Of a stretch of DNA of 64,000 nucleotides, positions 44,314 to 52,526 are shown one piece after another. The position numbers were made by a program, and so were the translations under genes. The stretch's first letter is position 1; each line of letters starts with the position of its first letter. A model generated the notes under the pieces. It saw only the letters and a program-made list of their open reading frames with translations, ran no database searches and was not told the DNA's origin. Origin of the DNA: Devosia sp. (GTDB lineage: Bacteria > Pseudomonadota > Alphaproteobacteria > Rhizobiales > Devosiaceae); assembly GCF_014860165.1 (NCBI RefSeq), contig NZ_JACZKG010000051.1, positions 32,438 through 96,437 on the forward strand. The letters run 5' to 3'.

Positions 44314-46836
44314 TTTGCATACTCCAGCTCAAGCGGTGCAGCCGTACGGCTGTCGCTTGCGCCAACCTGCGCTCCAAAGGAGCGCAGGCGGAGGGCATTG
44401 GCGAGCACGAAGACGCTCGACAGAGCCATGGCGCCAGCGGCAAGGGCCGGCGAGAGCAGCATCCCCGTGAAGGGATAGGCAACACCGGCAGCAACCGGCA
44501 CCAGTGTAGCATTGTATGCGAAGGCCCAGAACAGGTTCTGCTTGATGTTGCGGATGGTGGCCCGGCTGATCGCGAGGGCAGTGGACACACCGCGCAAGTC
44601 ACCCGACATCAGGACGACGTCCGCACTCTCGATGGCAATGTCGGTGCCGGTACCGACGGCCAGGCCAACATCGGCCTCGGCCAATGCCGGCGCGTCATTG
44701 ATGCCATCACCCACGAAGGCCAGCTTGCGACCATTGGCCCTGAGACGCTTGATGGCGTCGACCTTTCCCTCGGGCAGCACTTCGGCAACCACTTCGTCGA
44801 TCCCCAACTGGCGGGCGATTGCATGCGCGGTGCGAGCATTGTCGCCGGTGATCATAGCCACTGTCAGGCCCTGCTCATGGAGAGCCGCAATGGCGCTGCG
44901 GCTGGTCGGCTTGATCGGGTCGGCCACGGCGATGATGGCAGCAAGCGTGCCGTCGATGGCGGCATAGAGCGGGCTCTTGCCTTCATCACCCAACTGGCGG
45001 GCATCACCGGCGAAGTGATCGACCGCAATGCCGGCCTTGGCCAGGGCGCGATCGGCGCCGACAAGAACCTTGTGACCGTCAACAATGCCGGAAATCCCGT
45101 AGCCCGGCGTGGCCTCAAACCCGAGGGGCGCCGTCAGAGACAGCCCGCCCTTTTCAGCCGCGGCAACGATGGCTTCGGCAATCGGGTGCTCCGAGAGCGT
45201 TTCAAGGCTCGCCACGTGACGCAGGACTTCGGTGCGATCAAAGCCCTCGGTTACGATCAGGTCGGTCAGTTCGGGACGGCCCTTGGTGAGGGTGCCGGTC
45301 TTCGAGGGCGATGACATTGACGTCGCGTAGGGTCTGCAGGGCCTCGCCCTTGCGGAACAGGATACCCAGTTCAGCCGCGCGGCCGGTCCCGACCATGATC
45401 GACGTCGGGGTCGCCAGGCCCATGGCACACGGGCAGGCGATGATCAGGACGGCAACGGCATTGACCAGTGCGAAGGTGAGCTGCGGCGACGGGCCAAAGA
45501 CAAACCAGACGGCAAAGGTAGCGAGAGCGATCGCGATGACGACTGGGACAAAGACCCCGGTGACGCGATCGACCAGGGCCTGGATGGGCAGCTTGGAACC
45601 CTGTGCGGCCTCGACCATGCGGATGATCTGGGCCAGAAGCGTGTCCGAGCCAACCTTGGTGGCTTCGAACTCGAAGGAGCCGGTCTTGTTGATCGTGCCA
45701 CCGACGACTTCGTCACCCTCGCCCTTGCGGACGGGAATGGGCTCGCCGGTAATCATGGCTTCATCGACATAGGACTCACCGGACCGCACGACACCATCGA
45801 CAGGAACCTTGTCGCCGGGGCGGATCTGGATGCGGTCGCCGGCACGGACGGCCTCGAGCGGCAATTCAATCACGGCCCCGTCACGCACCACGCGCGCGGT
45901 CTTGGCTTGGAGGCCAACGAGGCGCTGAATGGCCTGGCTGGTGCGGCCCTTGGCGCGCGCCTCAAGGAGGCGCCCGAGAAGGATCAGCGTCACGATGACC
46001 GCTGCCGCTTCATAATAGACATTGGCGGTGCCGGCAGGCAGCAGGCCGCCGAAGAAGGTGGAGACGACAGAGAAGCCCCAGGCGGCCGACGTGCCCAGAA
46101 CGACGAGCGAGTTCATGTCCGGGGCGCCGCGCAGCAAGGCCGGAATACCCTTCTGGAAGAAGCGCAGGCCGGGTCCAAAGAGAACCACGCTGGCCAGAAC
46201 AAACTGCAGGTAGTGGTTGGTCTGCATGCCGATCGTGTTCATGATGAACATGTGCACTGCCGGGATGAAATGAGACCCCATCTCCATGACAAAGAGCGGT
46301 GCCGTCAGCAGGGCAGAAAGGCCAAAGGCCCAGCTGAGCTTGCGCGCCTCGGCCGCCTTGCGATCGACCACCGCGACTGGCGCGGTGCCGGCTTCGAGCT
46401 CGGTGTGGCGCACGGCATAGCCGGCACCCTCGACAGCACGCTCAAGCATCTGCTGCGTGACCAGGCCTCCAGTCGCACTGATGGTTGCCTTTTCGGTGGC
46501 GAGGTTCACGCTGGCGCTGACGACGCCCTGTACAGCGGAGAGGGCACGCTCGATCCGTCCCACGCAGGAGGCGCAGGTCATGCCCTCGATTTCGAGTTCC
46601 AAGTGCTCGAGGCTGGTTTCATAGCCAGCTGAATTGATGGCGGCGATGATTGCCCTGGGTTGAACCGATCCATCGGTTTCTACGCTCGCCCGCTCCGTGG
46701 CCAGGTTGACGATGGCCTTGATGGTACCGGGAACGGCGGCAATGGCCTTCTCGACGCGCAATACGCAGGAGGCGCAGGTCATGCCTTCAATGGGGAACTC
46801 GAAACTGGATCCGGAAGTAATGGTGTCCGTAGACAT
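44310..46836 (-). pseudogene. copA: CopA-type Cu(I) P-type ATPase, broken by frameshift in the phosphorylation motif
   Basis: The reading frame is split into 45304-46836 (511 codons) and 44310-45302 (331 codons). The first part holds two HMA metal-binding domains (GMTCASC near residues 18-24 and 85-91), membrane helices and the CPC motif [12 protein letters not shown]. The second part holds KTGTLTKG, the ATP-binding domain, [10 protein letters not shown] and the last helices. At the junction the expected D-K-T-G-T reads as L-E-D-R in one frame and S-K-T-G-T in the other. The Asp codon is reduced to a single G at 45303, so two bases are missing. Either the gene is inactivated or the sequence has an error; all other parts look intact. 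A CueR-type promoter lies upstream, and an intact CopA is encoded at 49849. Confidence 0.87.
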
Positions 46837-46866
46837 TTTGCAGTCCTTTCATTTCGACTGCCATTC

Positions 46867-46897
46867 CATCTGGAGCTTCCAACGTTGGTAAGGTCAA
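46867..46897 (-). promoter_or_regulatory. CueR/MerR-type promoter of the copA-cueR unit
   Basis: On the minus strand TTGACC (46892-46897), a 19-bp spacer containing the strong dyad TTACCAACGTTGGAAG, and a weak -10 CAGATG lie 31 bp before the ATPase start. This is the clearest CueR-like box in the island. Confidence 0.72.
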
Positions 46898-46946
46898 GCA
46901 CCTTCTTGCGAGAAAATGGTGAGGTGAAAAAATCTGCAAATTGGCC

Positions 46947-46977
46947 TTGACCCTCCCACCGTGGGAACAACGATCTT
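46947..46977 (+). promoter_or_regulatory. CueR/MerR-type promoter of the copZ-multicopper oxidase unit
   Basis: On the plus strand TTGACC (46947-46952) is followed by a 19-bp spacer with CTCCCACCGTGGGAAC and then GATCTT (46972-46977), three of six matches to a -10 box. It is divergent from the copA-cueR promoter, 50 bp away. Confidence 0.7.
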
Positions 46978-47007
46978 GCATCGTGTCTCAACCAGAAAGG
47001 ACACGAC

Positions 47008-47208
47008 ATGTACAACTTCACCGTCTCCGACATGACCTGTGGCCATTGCGCCAGCACGATCGAAAGGGCCGTCAAGGGCACCGATCCCGGGGCCAGCGTC
47101 ACCATCGACATTCCCGCGCGCAAGGTTCAGGTAGAAACGGCTCGTCCGGCTCAGGATATCGCCGAGGCGATCAAGCTGGCGGGATATTCCGGAACGCTTG
47201 CGGCCTGA
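47008..47208 (+). CDS. copZ: CopZ-like copper chaperone (HMA domain)
   Basis: The 66-residue protein is a single heavy-metal-associated domain. The copper site is SDMTCGHCASTIERAV (Cys residues 11 and 14) and the fold is the expected beta-alpha-beta-beta-alpha-beta. It would carry Cu(I) in the cytoplasm to the CopA ATPases and possibly to CueR. The ATG has AGAAAGGA upstream. It is the first gene after the CueR-type promoter and is followed by genes of periplasmic copper handling. Confidence 0.9.
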   Translation: MYNFTVSDMTCGHCASTIERAVKGTDPGASVTIDIPARKVQVETARPAQDIAEAIKLAGYSGTLAA

Positions 47209-47332
47209 TTGATTCAGGACAATGTGTGGAGGGCGAGGCGGCGCCATGGTGCCCTTCGCCCTGTCGCCATCGCGCAGGCACAATGTTCAGGTTTCATATG
47301 TACCGACCGTCTGAACCAGAAAGGATGCGACG

Positions 47333-47809
47333 ATGCACACAAGACGTACCGTCCTGATCGCGGCTCTCAACTTGACAGGCGGGGCCCTCATTGGTCCGGC
47401 GTTCGCGCAAACGGCGTTGCCGAACATAACAATCCGAAAGGACCCCTGGTGCGGGTGCTGTTCAGGATGGGCGCGTCATCTCGAAATGGCTGGCTTCACT
47501 ATCGAAATCGAGGAAATCGAGGAGATGGAAGCGGTCAAGGATACTTTGATGGTGCCCGATGCCTTGCGCTCCTGCCACACCGCTACGGTCGATGACTATG
47601 TGATTGAAGGGCACGTGCCAGCGGAGGCGCTCGTTGCCCTGCTGGAGCAGCGCCCGCCGATAACCGGCCTCGCGGTTCCTGGCATGCCCATGGGGTCACC
47701 GGGCATGGAAGGTCCACCCGGCAGTTCACCCGAGACCTTTGATGTTGTTGCCTTTGGCGGCCAAAGCGACGCCGTCTTTATGCGCTTTGCCGGTCAAACG
47801 CGTTTGTAG
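47333..47809 (+). CDS. Exported DUF411 metal-binding protein
   Basis: The 158-residue protein has a signal peptide (TVLIAALNLTGGALIGPAFA, cut after AFA) and a DUF411 domain: ITIRKDPWCGCCSGWARHL with the CxCC cysteine cluster, SCHTATVDDYVIEGHVPA and GLAVPGMPMGSPGME. DUF411 proteins occur widely in copper and silver resistance clusters and are thought to bind metal in the periplasm. The leader before its ATG (ACCAGAAAGGATGCGACG) closely resembles that of copZ (ACCAGAAAGGACACGAC). Confidence 0.85.
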   Translation: MHTRRTVLIAALNLTGGALIGPAFAQTALPNITIRKDPWCGCCSGWARHLEMAGFTIEIEEIEEMEAVKDTLMVPDALRSCHTATVDDYVIEGHVPAEALVALLEQRPPITGLAVPGMPMGSPGMEGPPGSSPETFDVVAFGGQSDAVFMRFAGQTRL

Positions 47810-47834
47810 AGAGTTGAGCGGCAGCCCCTCGCCG

Positions 47835-48188
47835 ATGGTGTTCATGCAATTTGTCGTTAGGACAGTTCTGACCATACTGATGGCATTGACGCTGAATGCG
47901 TCGATGGTCCTGGCCGCTGCTCCGCACCTGCCTGCACACTATTCCTCCACCGCTTCAGCCGCGCCTTGCGATCACCACGGCCATGGGCCAGCAGCCAAAC
48001 CTGGCCACCACAGCGTGCCGAACGCCGATGACTGCCCGCAAAGGGCCTGCCCATCGTGTACGGGGCTACCATTGGTGTTAGCTGCATCCGTAAGTCCCGC
48101 TGATCAAGGCGCGACCGAACCGAGAACCATAAGCCACAACGTGCTGTCGTGGCGCCCCGCTTTGTTTCGTCCGCCCATCCATATCTGA
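47835..48188 (+). CDS. Small exported Cys/His-rich protein
   Basis: From ATG at 47835 a 117-residue protein is read with a hydrophobic signal segment (VVRTVLTILMALTLNASMVLA). The rest is rich in His and Cys (CDHHGHGPAAKPGHH, CPQRACPSC), ending RPPIHI. It recalls small DUF2946-like proteins encoded near copper genes, but I cannot confirm the family. Its position between DUF411 and the multicopper oxidase, 25 bp and 56 bp away, suggests periplasmic copper binding. The frame is open upstream over the DUF411 gene, where it is only a shadow. Confidence 0.6.
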   Translation: MVFMQFVVRTVLTILMALTLNASMVLAAAPHLPAHYSSTASAAPCDHHGHGPAAKPGHHSVPNADDCPQRACPSCTGLPLVLAASVSPADQGATEPRTISHNVLSWRPALFRPPIHI

Positions 48189-48244
48189 AGTGTTTTTCGC
48201 CCGTCACGGGCCACCCAATTCTTCAGATTATGGAGTTTTTTCCA

Positions 48245-49678
48245 ATGAGCGCTTTGCTCTCCCGTCGCGCCTTTATTGGCGCATCCCTTACCCTCGCCGG
48301 TAGCGTCGCCTTGCCGCGCTTCGGTCTGGCGCAGGACTTTCGTCCGCGAACCCTGGTTGCTGAACGTCGCGTCATCGATGTGCTGGGAAAATCCGGCAAT
48401 GTCTACGGCATCCGCGCCGACAACGGCAGGCAGGGTCTGTTCCTGCCGTCCGGTGAGCGGTTCCTGGTCGATCTGGACAACCAGATTGGCGCTGAGACCA
48501 TGATTCACTGGCACGGGCAAACGCCCGATCCTGCGCAGGACGGTGTGTCCGACACGGGCTACGTCTCTCCGTTGGCAGATGGTGAGAAACGTTCGTATGA
48601 CTTCCCAGCCCGCGCCGGTACGCACTGGATGCACTCGCATCACGGGCTGCAGGAACAGTCCCTGCTGGCCGCGCCGCTGGTCGTCTACACCCCCGAGGAC
48701 GAAGCGGCCGACCTTCAGGACGTAACGGTCCTCCTTCACGATTTTTCCTTCCGCACTCCCGAAGAGATCTTCTCGGAGCTGACGGGCGGGCAGAGCGCTG
48801 GTCACGACATGCACAACATGCCCGGCGGCGGAATGTCGATGGATGGAGGCATGATGATGGGCGGCATGATGTCCATGGACCTCAACGACGTCGCCTACGA
48901 TGCCTTTCTGGCCAATGACCGGACGCTGGACGATCCCGAGGTCATCCGCACCGAGCCCAATGGCAAAGTCCGGTTACGACTGATCAACGGGGCTACATCC
49001 AGCGCCTTCTGGATCAATCTGGGCGATGTGGAAGCCACGGTGCTCGCCGTTGACGGCAATGATGTCGAGCCGATCACGGGGAACCGGTTCCCAATGGTTC
49101 CTGCCCAGCGGCTCGACCTGCTCATCGATATGAATGGACGAACAGTCGTGCCGGTTCTGGCCCAGGTTGAAGGCCTTGCGGACCGGACAGGCATCATCCT
49201 CGCGGTGAATGGCGCAGAGGTTCCGAAGCTGGCGCGGGTTGCCGACCAGGTGGAGGCGCCGGTCGATCTGTCCCTCGAACAGCGGCTGGTGGCGCGTTCG
49301 CCACTATCGGCAAAGGCCGCCGATCGTGTGCTGCAGACCATGGCAATGGGCAATATGGCGCCCTATGCCTGGAGCTTTGACAATGCCCCATGGCCCAATC
49401 GTCGCCCGCTCACTGTCTCGGAGGGAGAGCGGGTGACCATCGAGATCATGAACCATTCGATGATGGCGCATCCCCTGCATCTGCATGGGCATCATTTCCA
49501 GGTAACCGCCTTGAACGGCCGCGCGCTCAACGGTGCTGTCCGCGACACCATCTTCGTTCCGGCGATGGGGACGGTCCGCATCAGCTTCGACGCCGACAAT
49601 CCGGGTCGCTGGCTGTTTCACTGCCACAATCTCTATCACATGGCCGCCGGCATGATGACCGAGGTGATCTACAGCTAG
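48245..49678 (+). CDS. Periplasmic multicopper oxidase (CopA/CueO type)
   Basis: The 477-residue protein begins with a twin-arginine signal (LSRRAFIGASLTLAGSVALP), as expected for an oxidase folded before export. All four copper-site segments are present: MIHWHGQTPD, THWMHSHHGLQEQ, HPLHLHGHHFQV and WLFHCHNLYHMAAGMM. A Met-rich stretch near residues 190-220 (NMPGGGMSMDGGMMMGG) probably binds Cu(I). It would oxidise Cu(I) to the less toxic Cu(II) in the periplasm. Start ATG 48245 has GGAG 10 bases upstream; ATG at 48230 is an alternative. Confidence 0.9.
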   Translation: MSALLSRRAFIGASLTLAGSVALPRFGLAQDFRPRTLVAERRVIDVLGKSGNVYGIRADNGRQGLFLPSGERFLVDLDNQIGAETMIHWHGQTPDPAQDGVSDTGYVSPLADGEKRSYDFPARAGTHWMHSHHGLQEQSLLAAPLVVYTPEDEAADLQDVTVLLHDFSFRTPEEIFSELTGGQSAGHDMHNMPGGGMSMDGGMMMGGMMSMDLNDVAYDAFLANDRTLDDPEVIRTEPNGKVRLRLINGATSSAFWINLGDVEATVLAVDGNDVEPITGNRFPMVPAQRLDLLIDMNGRTVVPVLAQVEGLADRTGIILAVNGAEVPKLARVADQVEAPVDLSLEQRLVARSPLSAKAADRVLQTMAMGNMAPYAWSFDNAPWPNRRPLTVSEGERVTIEIMNHSMMAHPLHLHGHHFQVTALNGRALNGAVRDTIFVPAMGTVRISFDADNPGRWLFHCHNLYHMAAGMMTEVIYS

Positions 49679-49691
49679 GATACGCAAGAGG

Positions 49692-49730
49692 CCCCCGCCG
49701 CCAACGCCTTTTCCGGCAAAGCGGCGGGGG
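49692..49730 (+). terminator. Hairpin after the multicopper oxidase gene
   Basis: A perfect 10-bp GC stem (CCCCCGCCGC / GCGGCGGGGG) with a 19-nt loop starts 14 bp after the stop codon. No T-run follows, so it may be a weak or Rho-assisted terminator. Confidence 0.55.
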
Positions 49731-49797
49731 AACCCGTTCAACATGTGCTAACGTTCAACCCGGAGTTGCACATCCAGCCCGGCCTTTGGATTGGCCC

Positions 49798-49828
49798 TTG
49801 ACCTTCCAACGGTGACAGGGTGCAGGCT
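49798..49828 (+). promoter_or_regulatory. CueR/MerR-type promoter of the second copper ATPase
   Basis: On the plus strand TTGACC (49798-49803) is followed by a 19-bp spacer with CTTCCAACGGTGACAGG and the weak -10 CAGGCT. The right half of the dyad is less regular than in the other four sites. Confidence 0.58.
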
Positions 49829-49848
49829 GTCAAAAACGGAGGTCCAGA

Positions 49849-52242
49849 GTGTCCGGAACCGGCGATACCAAGCACGATCATTCCCACCATCAGCATGGGC
49901 ACCACCATGGTGGCGAGCATTCCGCTGTATCGCCAGGACCGACGGTGAAGGACCCGGTCTGCGGCATGAGTGTCGACCCGGCCAATGCCAGGCACAAGGT
50001 GACCTATGAGGGCACCGCCTATTATTTCTGCTCCGAGAATTGCCGCTCCAAATTCATGGCGGAACCAACAAAATACACTCAAGGGGCCTCTCCCCGCCCT
50101 GAGCCTGACCATGCCGAGGCATCCAGCGGGACCATCTGGACCTGCCCGATGCACCCGCAGATCCGCCGCCGTGAGCCAGGCTCGTGTCCCATCTGTGGCA
50201 TGGCACTGGAGCCCGAGCTGCCAACTGAGGAAACAGGCCCCAGCCCTGAACTAAGGGACATGACGAGGCGGTTCTGGATCGGATCTGCCCTGACCGTTCC
50301 GGTGTTCGTGCTGGAAATGGCCGCCCACTTCACTGACCTCCACATGCTGATCCCGGGGCAGACCCTCAACTGGATACAACTGGTGCTCGCAACGCCAGTG
50401 GTGCTCTGGGCTGGTTGGCCATTCTTCGAGCGCGGCTGGGCTTCCATCCGCAACCGCAGCCTGAACATGTTCACGCTCATCGCCATGGGTATAGGCGTGG
50501 CTTGGGTCTATTCTGTCGTCGCAACCGTCTTGCCGGGCCTGTTCCCCGAGACCATGCGCGGCATGGACGGTGCCGTGCCAGTCTACTTCGAGGCGGCAGC
50601 CGTCATCGCCGCGCTGGCGCTCCTGGGACAGGTTCTGGAGCTTCGCGCGCGCGAACAAACGTCGGGCGCCATCAAGGCCCTTCTGGGCTTGGCGCCCAAG
50701 ACCGCACGCCGGATTCGTCCGGATGGCAACGACGAAGAAGTCGAGATCGAGGTCGTCGTCGTTGGCGACCGTCTTCGCGTGCGTCCCGGTGAGAAAGTGC
50801 CGGTCGACGGTACGGTGCTGGAGGGACGGAGCGCCGTCGACGAGTCTATGGTCACGGGCGAGTCCATGCCTGTCACCAAGACAGAAGGATCAAGGCTGGT
50901 TGCCGGCACCGTAAACCGCTCGGGTGGTCTGGTGATGGAGGCGACCGGGATCGGACGCGACACCATGCTGTCGCGCATCGTACAGATGGTTGCCGCTGCG
51001 CAACGGTCGCGCGCTCCGATCCAGCGACTGGCCGACCAGGTCTCCGGCTGGTTCGTACCGCTCGTCATAGCTATCGCCATTTTGTCCTTCGGCGCCTGGA
51101 TGATCTGGGGGCCTGAACCGACCTTCGCCCACGGCTTGGTGGCGGCAGTGTCTGTCCTGATCATTGCCTGCCCCTGTGCCCTTGGGCTCGCAACTCCAAT
51201 GTCGATCATGGTGGGGGTAGGCAAAGGTGCCCAGCTCGGCCTTCTGGTCAAGAATGCCGAGTCGCTCGAGCGGCTGGAAAAGGTGGACACTATCGTGGTG
51301 GACAAGACCGGCACGCTGACGGAGGGCAAACCCAAGCTGACCCACATTCTGCCTTCCCAAGGCTTCGAGGAGCGCGACCTCCTCATGGCCGCGGCCAGCC
51401 TCGAACGTGCAAGTGAACACCCCCTCGGCGTGGCGATCGTGGCCGCCGCCGAGGAACAGAAGTTGTCGCTGTCGGAACCGAGCGACGTCGACTCGCCGGT
51501 GGGGAAGGGGCTCACGGGTGTCGTCGAAGGTCAGAGGGTGATGATCGGGAGCGCCAGGTATCTGGAAGCCGAGGGTGTTGAACTTGGTGACTGGAAAACG
51601 CGGGCCGACGAAATCCGTGCGAAAGGCGCCACTGTCGTCCTTGTCGCGTTGGACGGGCATATTGCGGGCGCTCTGGGCATTGCCGATCCTATACGACCGA
51701 CAACGCCACGGGCACTGGCCGACCTTTGCGCGGAAGGAATCGGCGTGGTGATGATGACCGGTGACAATGCAGTCACTGCCAAAGCCGTCGCCAGTGAACT
51801 TGGTATCACGGAGGTTGAGGCCGATGTGCTTCCTGAACGCAAGAGCGAGGTGGTCTCGCGTTTACGCTCGCAAGGCAAGGTGGTGGCCATGGCCGGCGAC
51901 GGCGTCAACGATGCTCCCGCACTCGCCGCCGCCGATGTCGGCATTGCCATGGGAACGGGCACGGACGTCGCCATGGAGAGCGCCGGCGTCACACTGCTCA
52001 ATGGCGATCTCCTCGGCATTGCCCGCGCGCGACGGCTGTCCCGTGCCACCATGGGTAACATTCGTCAGAACCTGTTCCTGGCGTTCGTCTACAATGCCGC
52101 CGGAGTTCCCGTCGCGGCAGGGGTCCTCTACCCGTTCTTCGGGCTGACCCTGTCTCCCGCGATCGCCGCAGCGGCCATGGCGCTTTCCTCGGTTAGTGTC
52201 ATAGGCAATTCCCTGAGGTTGCGATCAGCTAGTATCGAGTGA
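49849..52242 (+). CDS. copA: Cu-translocating P1B-type ATPase with His-rich, YHS and HMBD N terminus
   Basis: The 797-residue ATPase pumps copper out of the cytoplasm. Its N terminus differs from that of the broken paralogue: a His-rich stretch ([16 protein letters not shown]), a YHS domain ([26 protein letters not shown]) and a heavy-metal-binding domain ([19 protein letters not shown]). The catalytic core has CPC at residues 441-443, the phosphorylated Asp485 in [15 protein letters not shown] and [10 protein letters not shown]. The start is GTG at 49849 with GGAGG upstream. A CueR-type promoter precedes it. Being intact, it is the main copper exporter of the window. Confidence 0.92.
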   Translation: MSGTGDTKHDHSHHQHGHHHGGEHSAVSPGPTVKDPVCGMSVDPANARHKVTYEGTAYYFCSENCRSKFMAEPTKYTQGASPRPEPDHAEASSGTIWTCPMHPQIRRREPGSCPICGMALEPELPTEETGPSPELRDMTRRFWIGSALTVPVFVLEMAAHFTDLHMLIPGQTLNWIQLVLATPVVLWAGWPFFERGWASIRNRSLNMFTLIAMGIGVAWVYSVVATVLPGLFPETMRGMDGAVPVYFEAAAVIAALALLGQVLELRAREQTSGAIKALLGLAPKTARRIRPDGNDEEVEIEVVVVGDRLRVRPGEKVPVDGTVLEGRSAVDESMVTGESMPVTKTEGSRLVAGTVNRSGGLVMEATGIGRDTMLSRIVQMVAAAQRSRAPIQRLADQVSGWFVPLVIAIAILSFGAWMIWGPEPTFAHGLVAAVSVLIIACPCALGLATPMSIMVGVGKGAQLGLLVKNAESLERLEKVDTIVVDKTGTLTEGKPKLTHILPSQGFEERDLLMAAASLERASEHPLGVAIVAAAEEQKLSLSEPSDVDSPVGKGLTGVVEGQRVMIGSARYLEAEGVELGDWKTRADEIRAKGATVVLVALDGHIAGALGIADPIRPTTPRALADLCAEGIGVVMMTGDNAVTAKAVASELGITEVEADVLPERKSEVVSRLRSQGKVVAMAGDGVNDAPALAAADVGIAMGTGTDVAMESAGVTLLNGDLLGIARARRLSRATMGNIRQNLFLAFVYNAAGVPVAAGVLYPFFGLTLSPAIAAAAMALSSVSVIGNSLRLRSASIE

Positions 52243-52363
52243 TGGAGCCTACTCGGCGGAAGGCGAGGAACTGACACAGCGGTCGGCTGGCATGCGAAAG
52301 TGCCAAGGACATGGCTGCAGTCGTCGCCTTGCTCTTTGCCTCGCCTGTCGTGGCTGCGTCGGC

Positions 52364-52394
52364 GCGCCGCATCGACTTCGGGTCGATGCGGCGC
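52364..52394. terminator. Strong hairpin between convergent copA and ABC operons
   Basis: A perfect 13-bp inverted repeat (GCGCCGCATCGAC / GTCGATGCGGCGC) with a 5-nt loop TTCGG lies between the ATPase stop (52242) and the end of the leftward ABC operon (52401). There is no T-run on either side, but its position suggests that it blocks read-through in both directions. Confidence 0.6.
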
Positions 52395-52400
52395 ATTTGG

Positions 52401-52517
52401 CTATCCCCCATGCATGGATCTGGCGAACCCCACGAGATCGAAACTGTGGGCTGCATAGCCAACAAGGCCGATGGCGATCAGCACGACGAGGGCGGTGAGG
52501 ACGGTACGACGGGTCAT
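52401..52517 (-). CDS. 38-residue putative membrane peptide
   Basis: Nine bases after the permease stop, AGGAACCCCAA leads to ATG at 52517 and a 38-codon frame. The peptide starts MTRRTVLTALVVLIAIGLVG, which is one membrane segment with a positive N terminus, and continues with a short polar tail ending GFARSMHGG. The good spacing, basic start and hydrophobic core suggest a true small protein co-transcribed with the ABC transporter. No family is recognised. Confidence 0.55.
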   Translation of the reverse strand: MTRRTVLTALVVLIAIGLVGYAAHSFDLVGFARSMHGG

Positions 52518-52526
52518 TTGGGGTTC

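Noticed and set aside
45238..45428. Programmed ribosomal frameshift in copA, as described for E. coli copA
   Set aside because: The E. coli event occurs near the N-terminal metal-binding domains and uses a slippery run with a pseudoknot. Here the shift is at the catalytic Asp codon, no slippery heptamer is seen, and neither frame alone gives the Asp.
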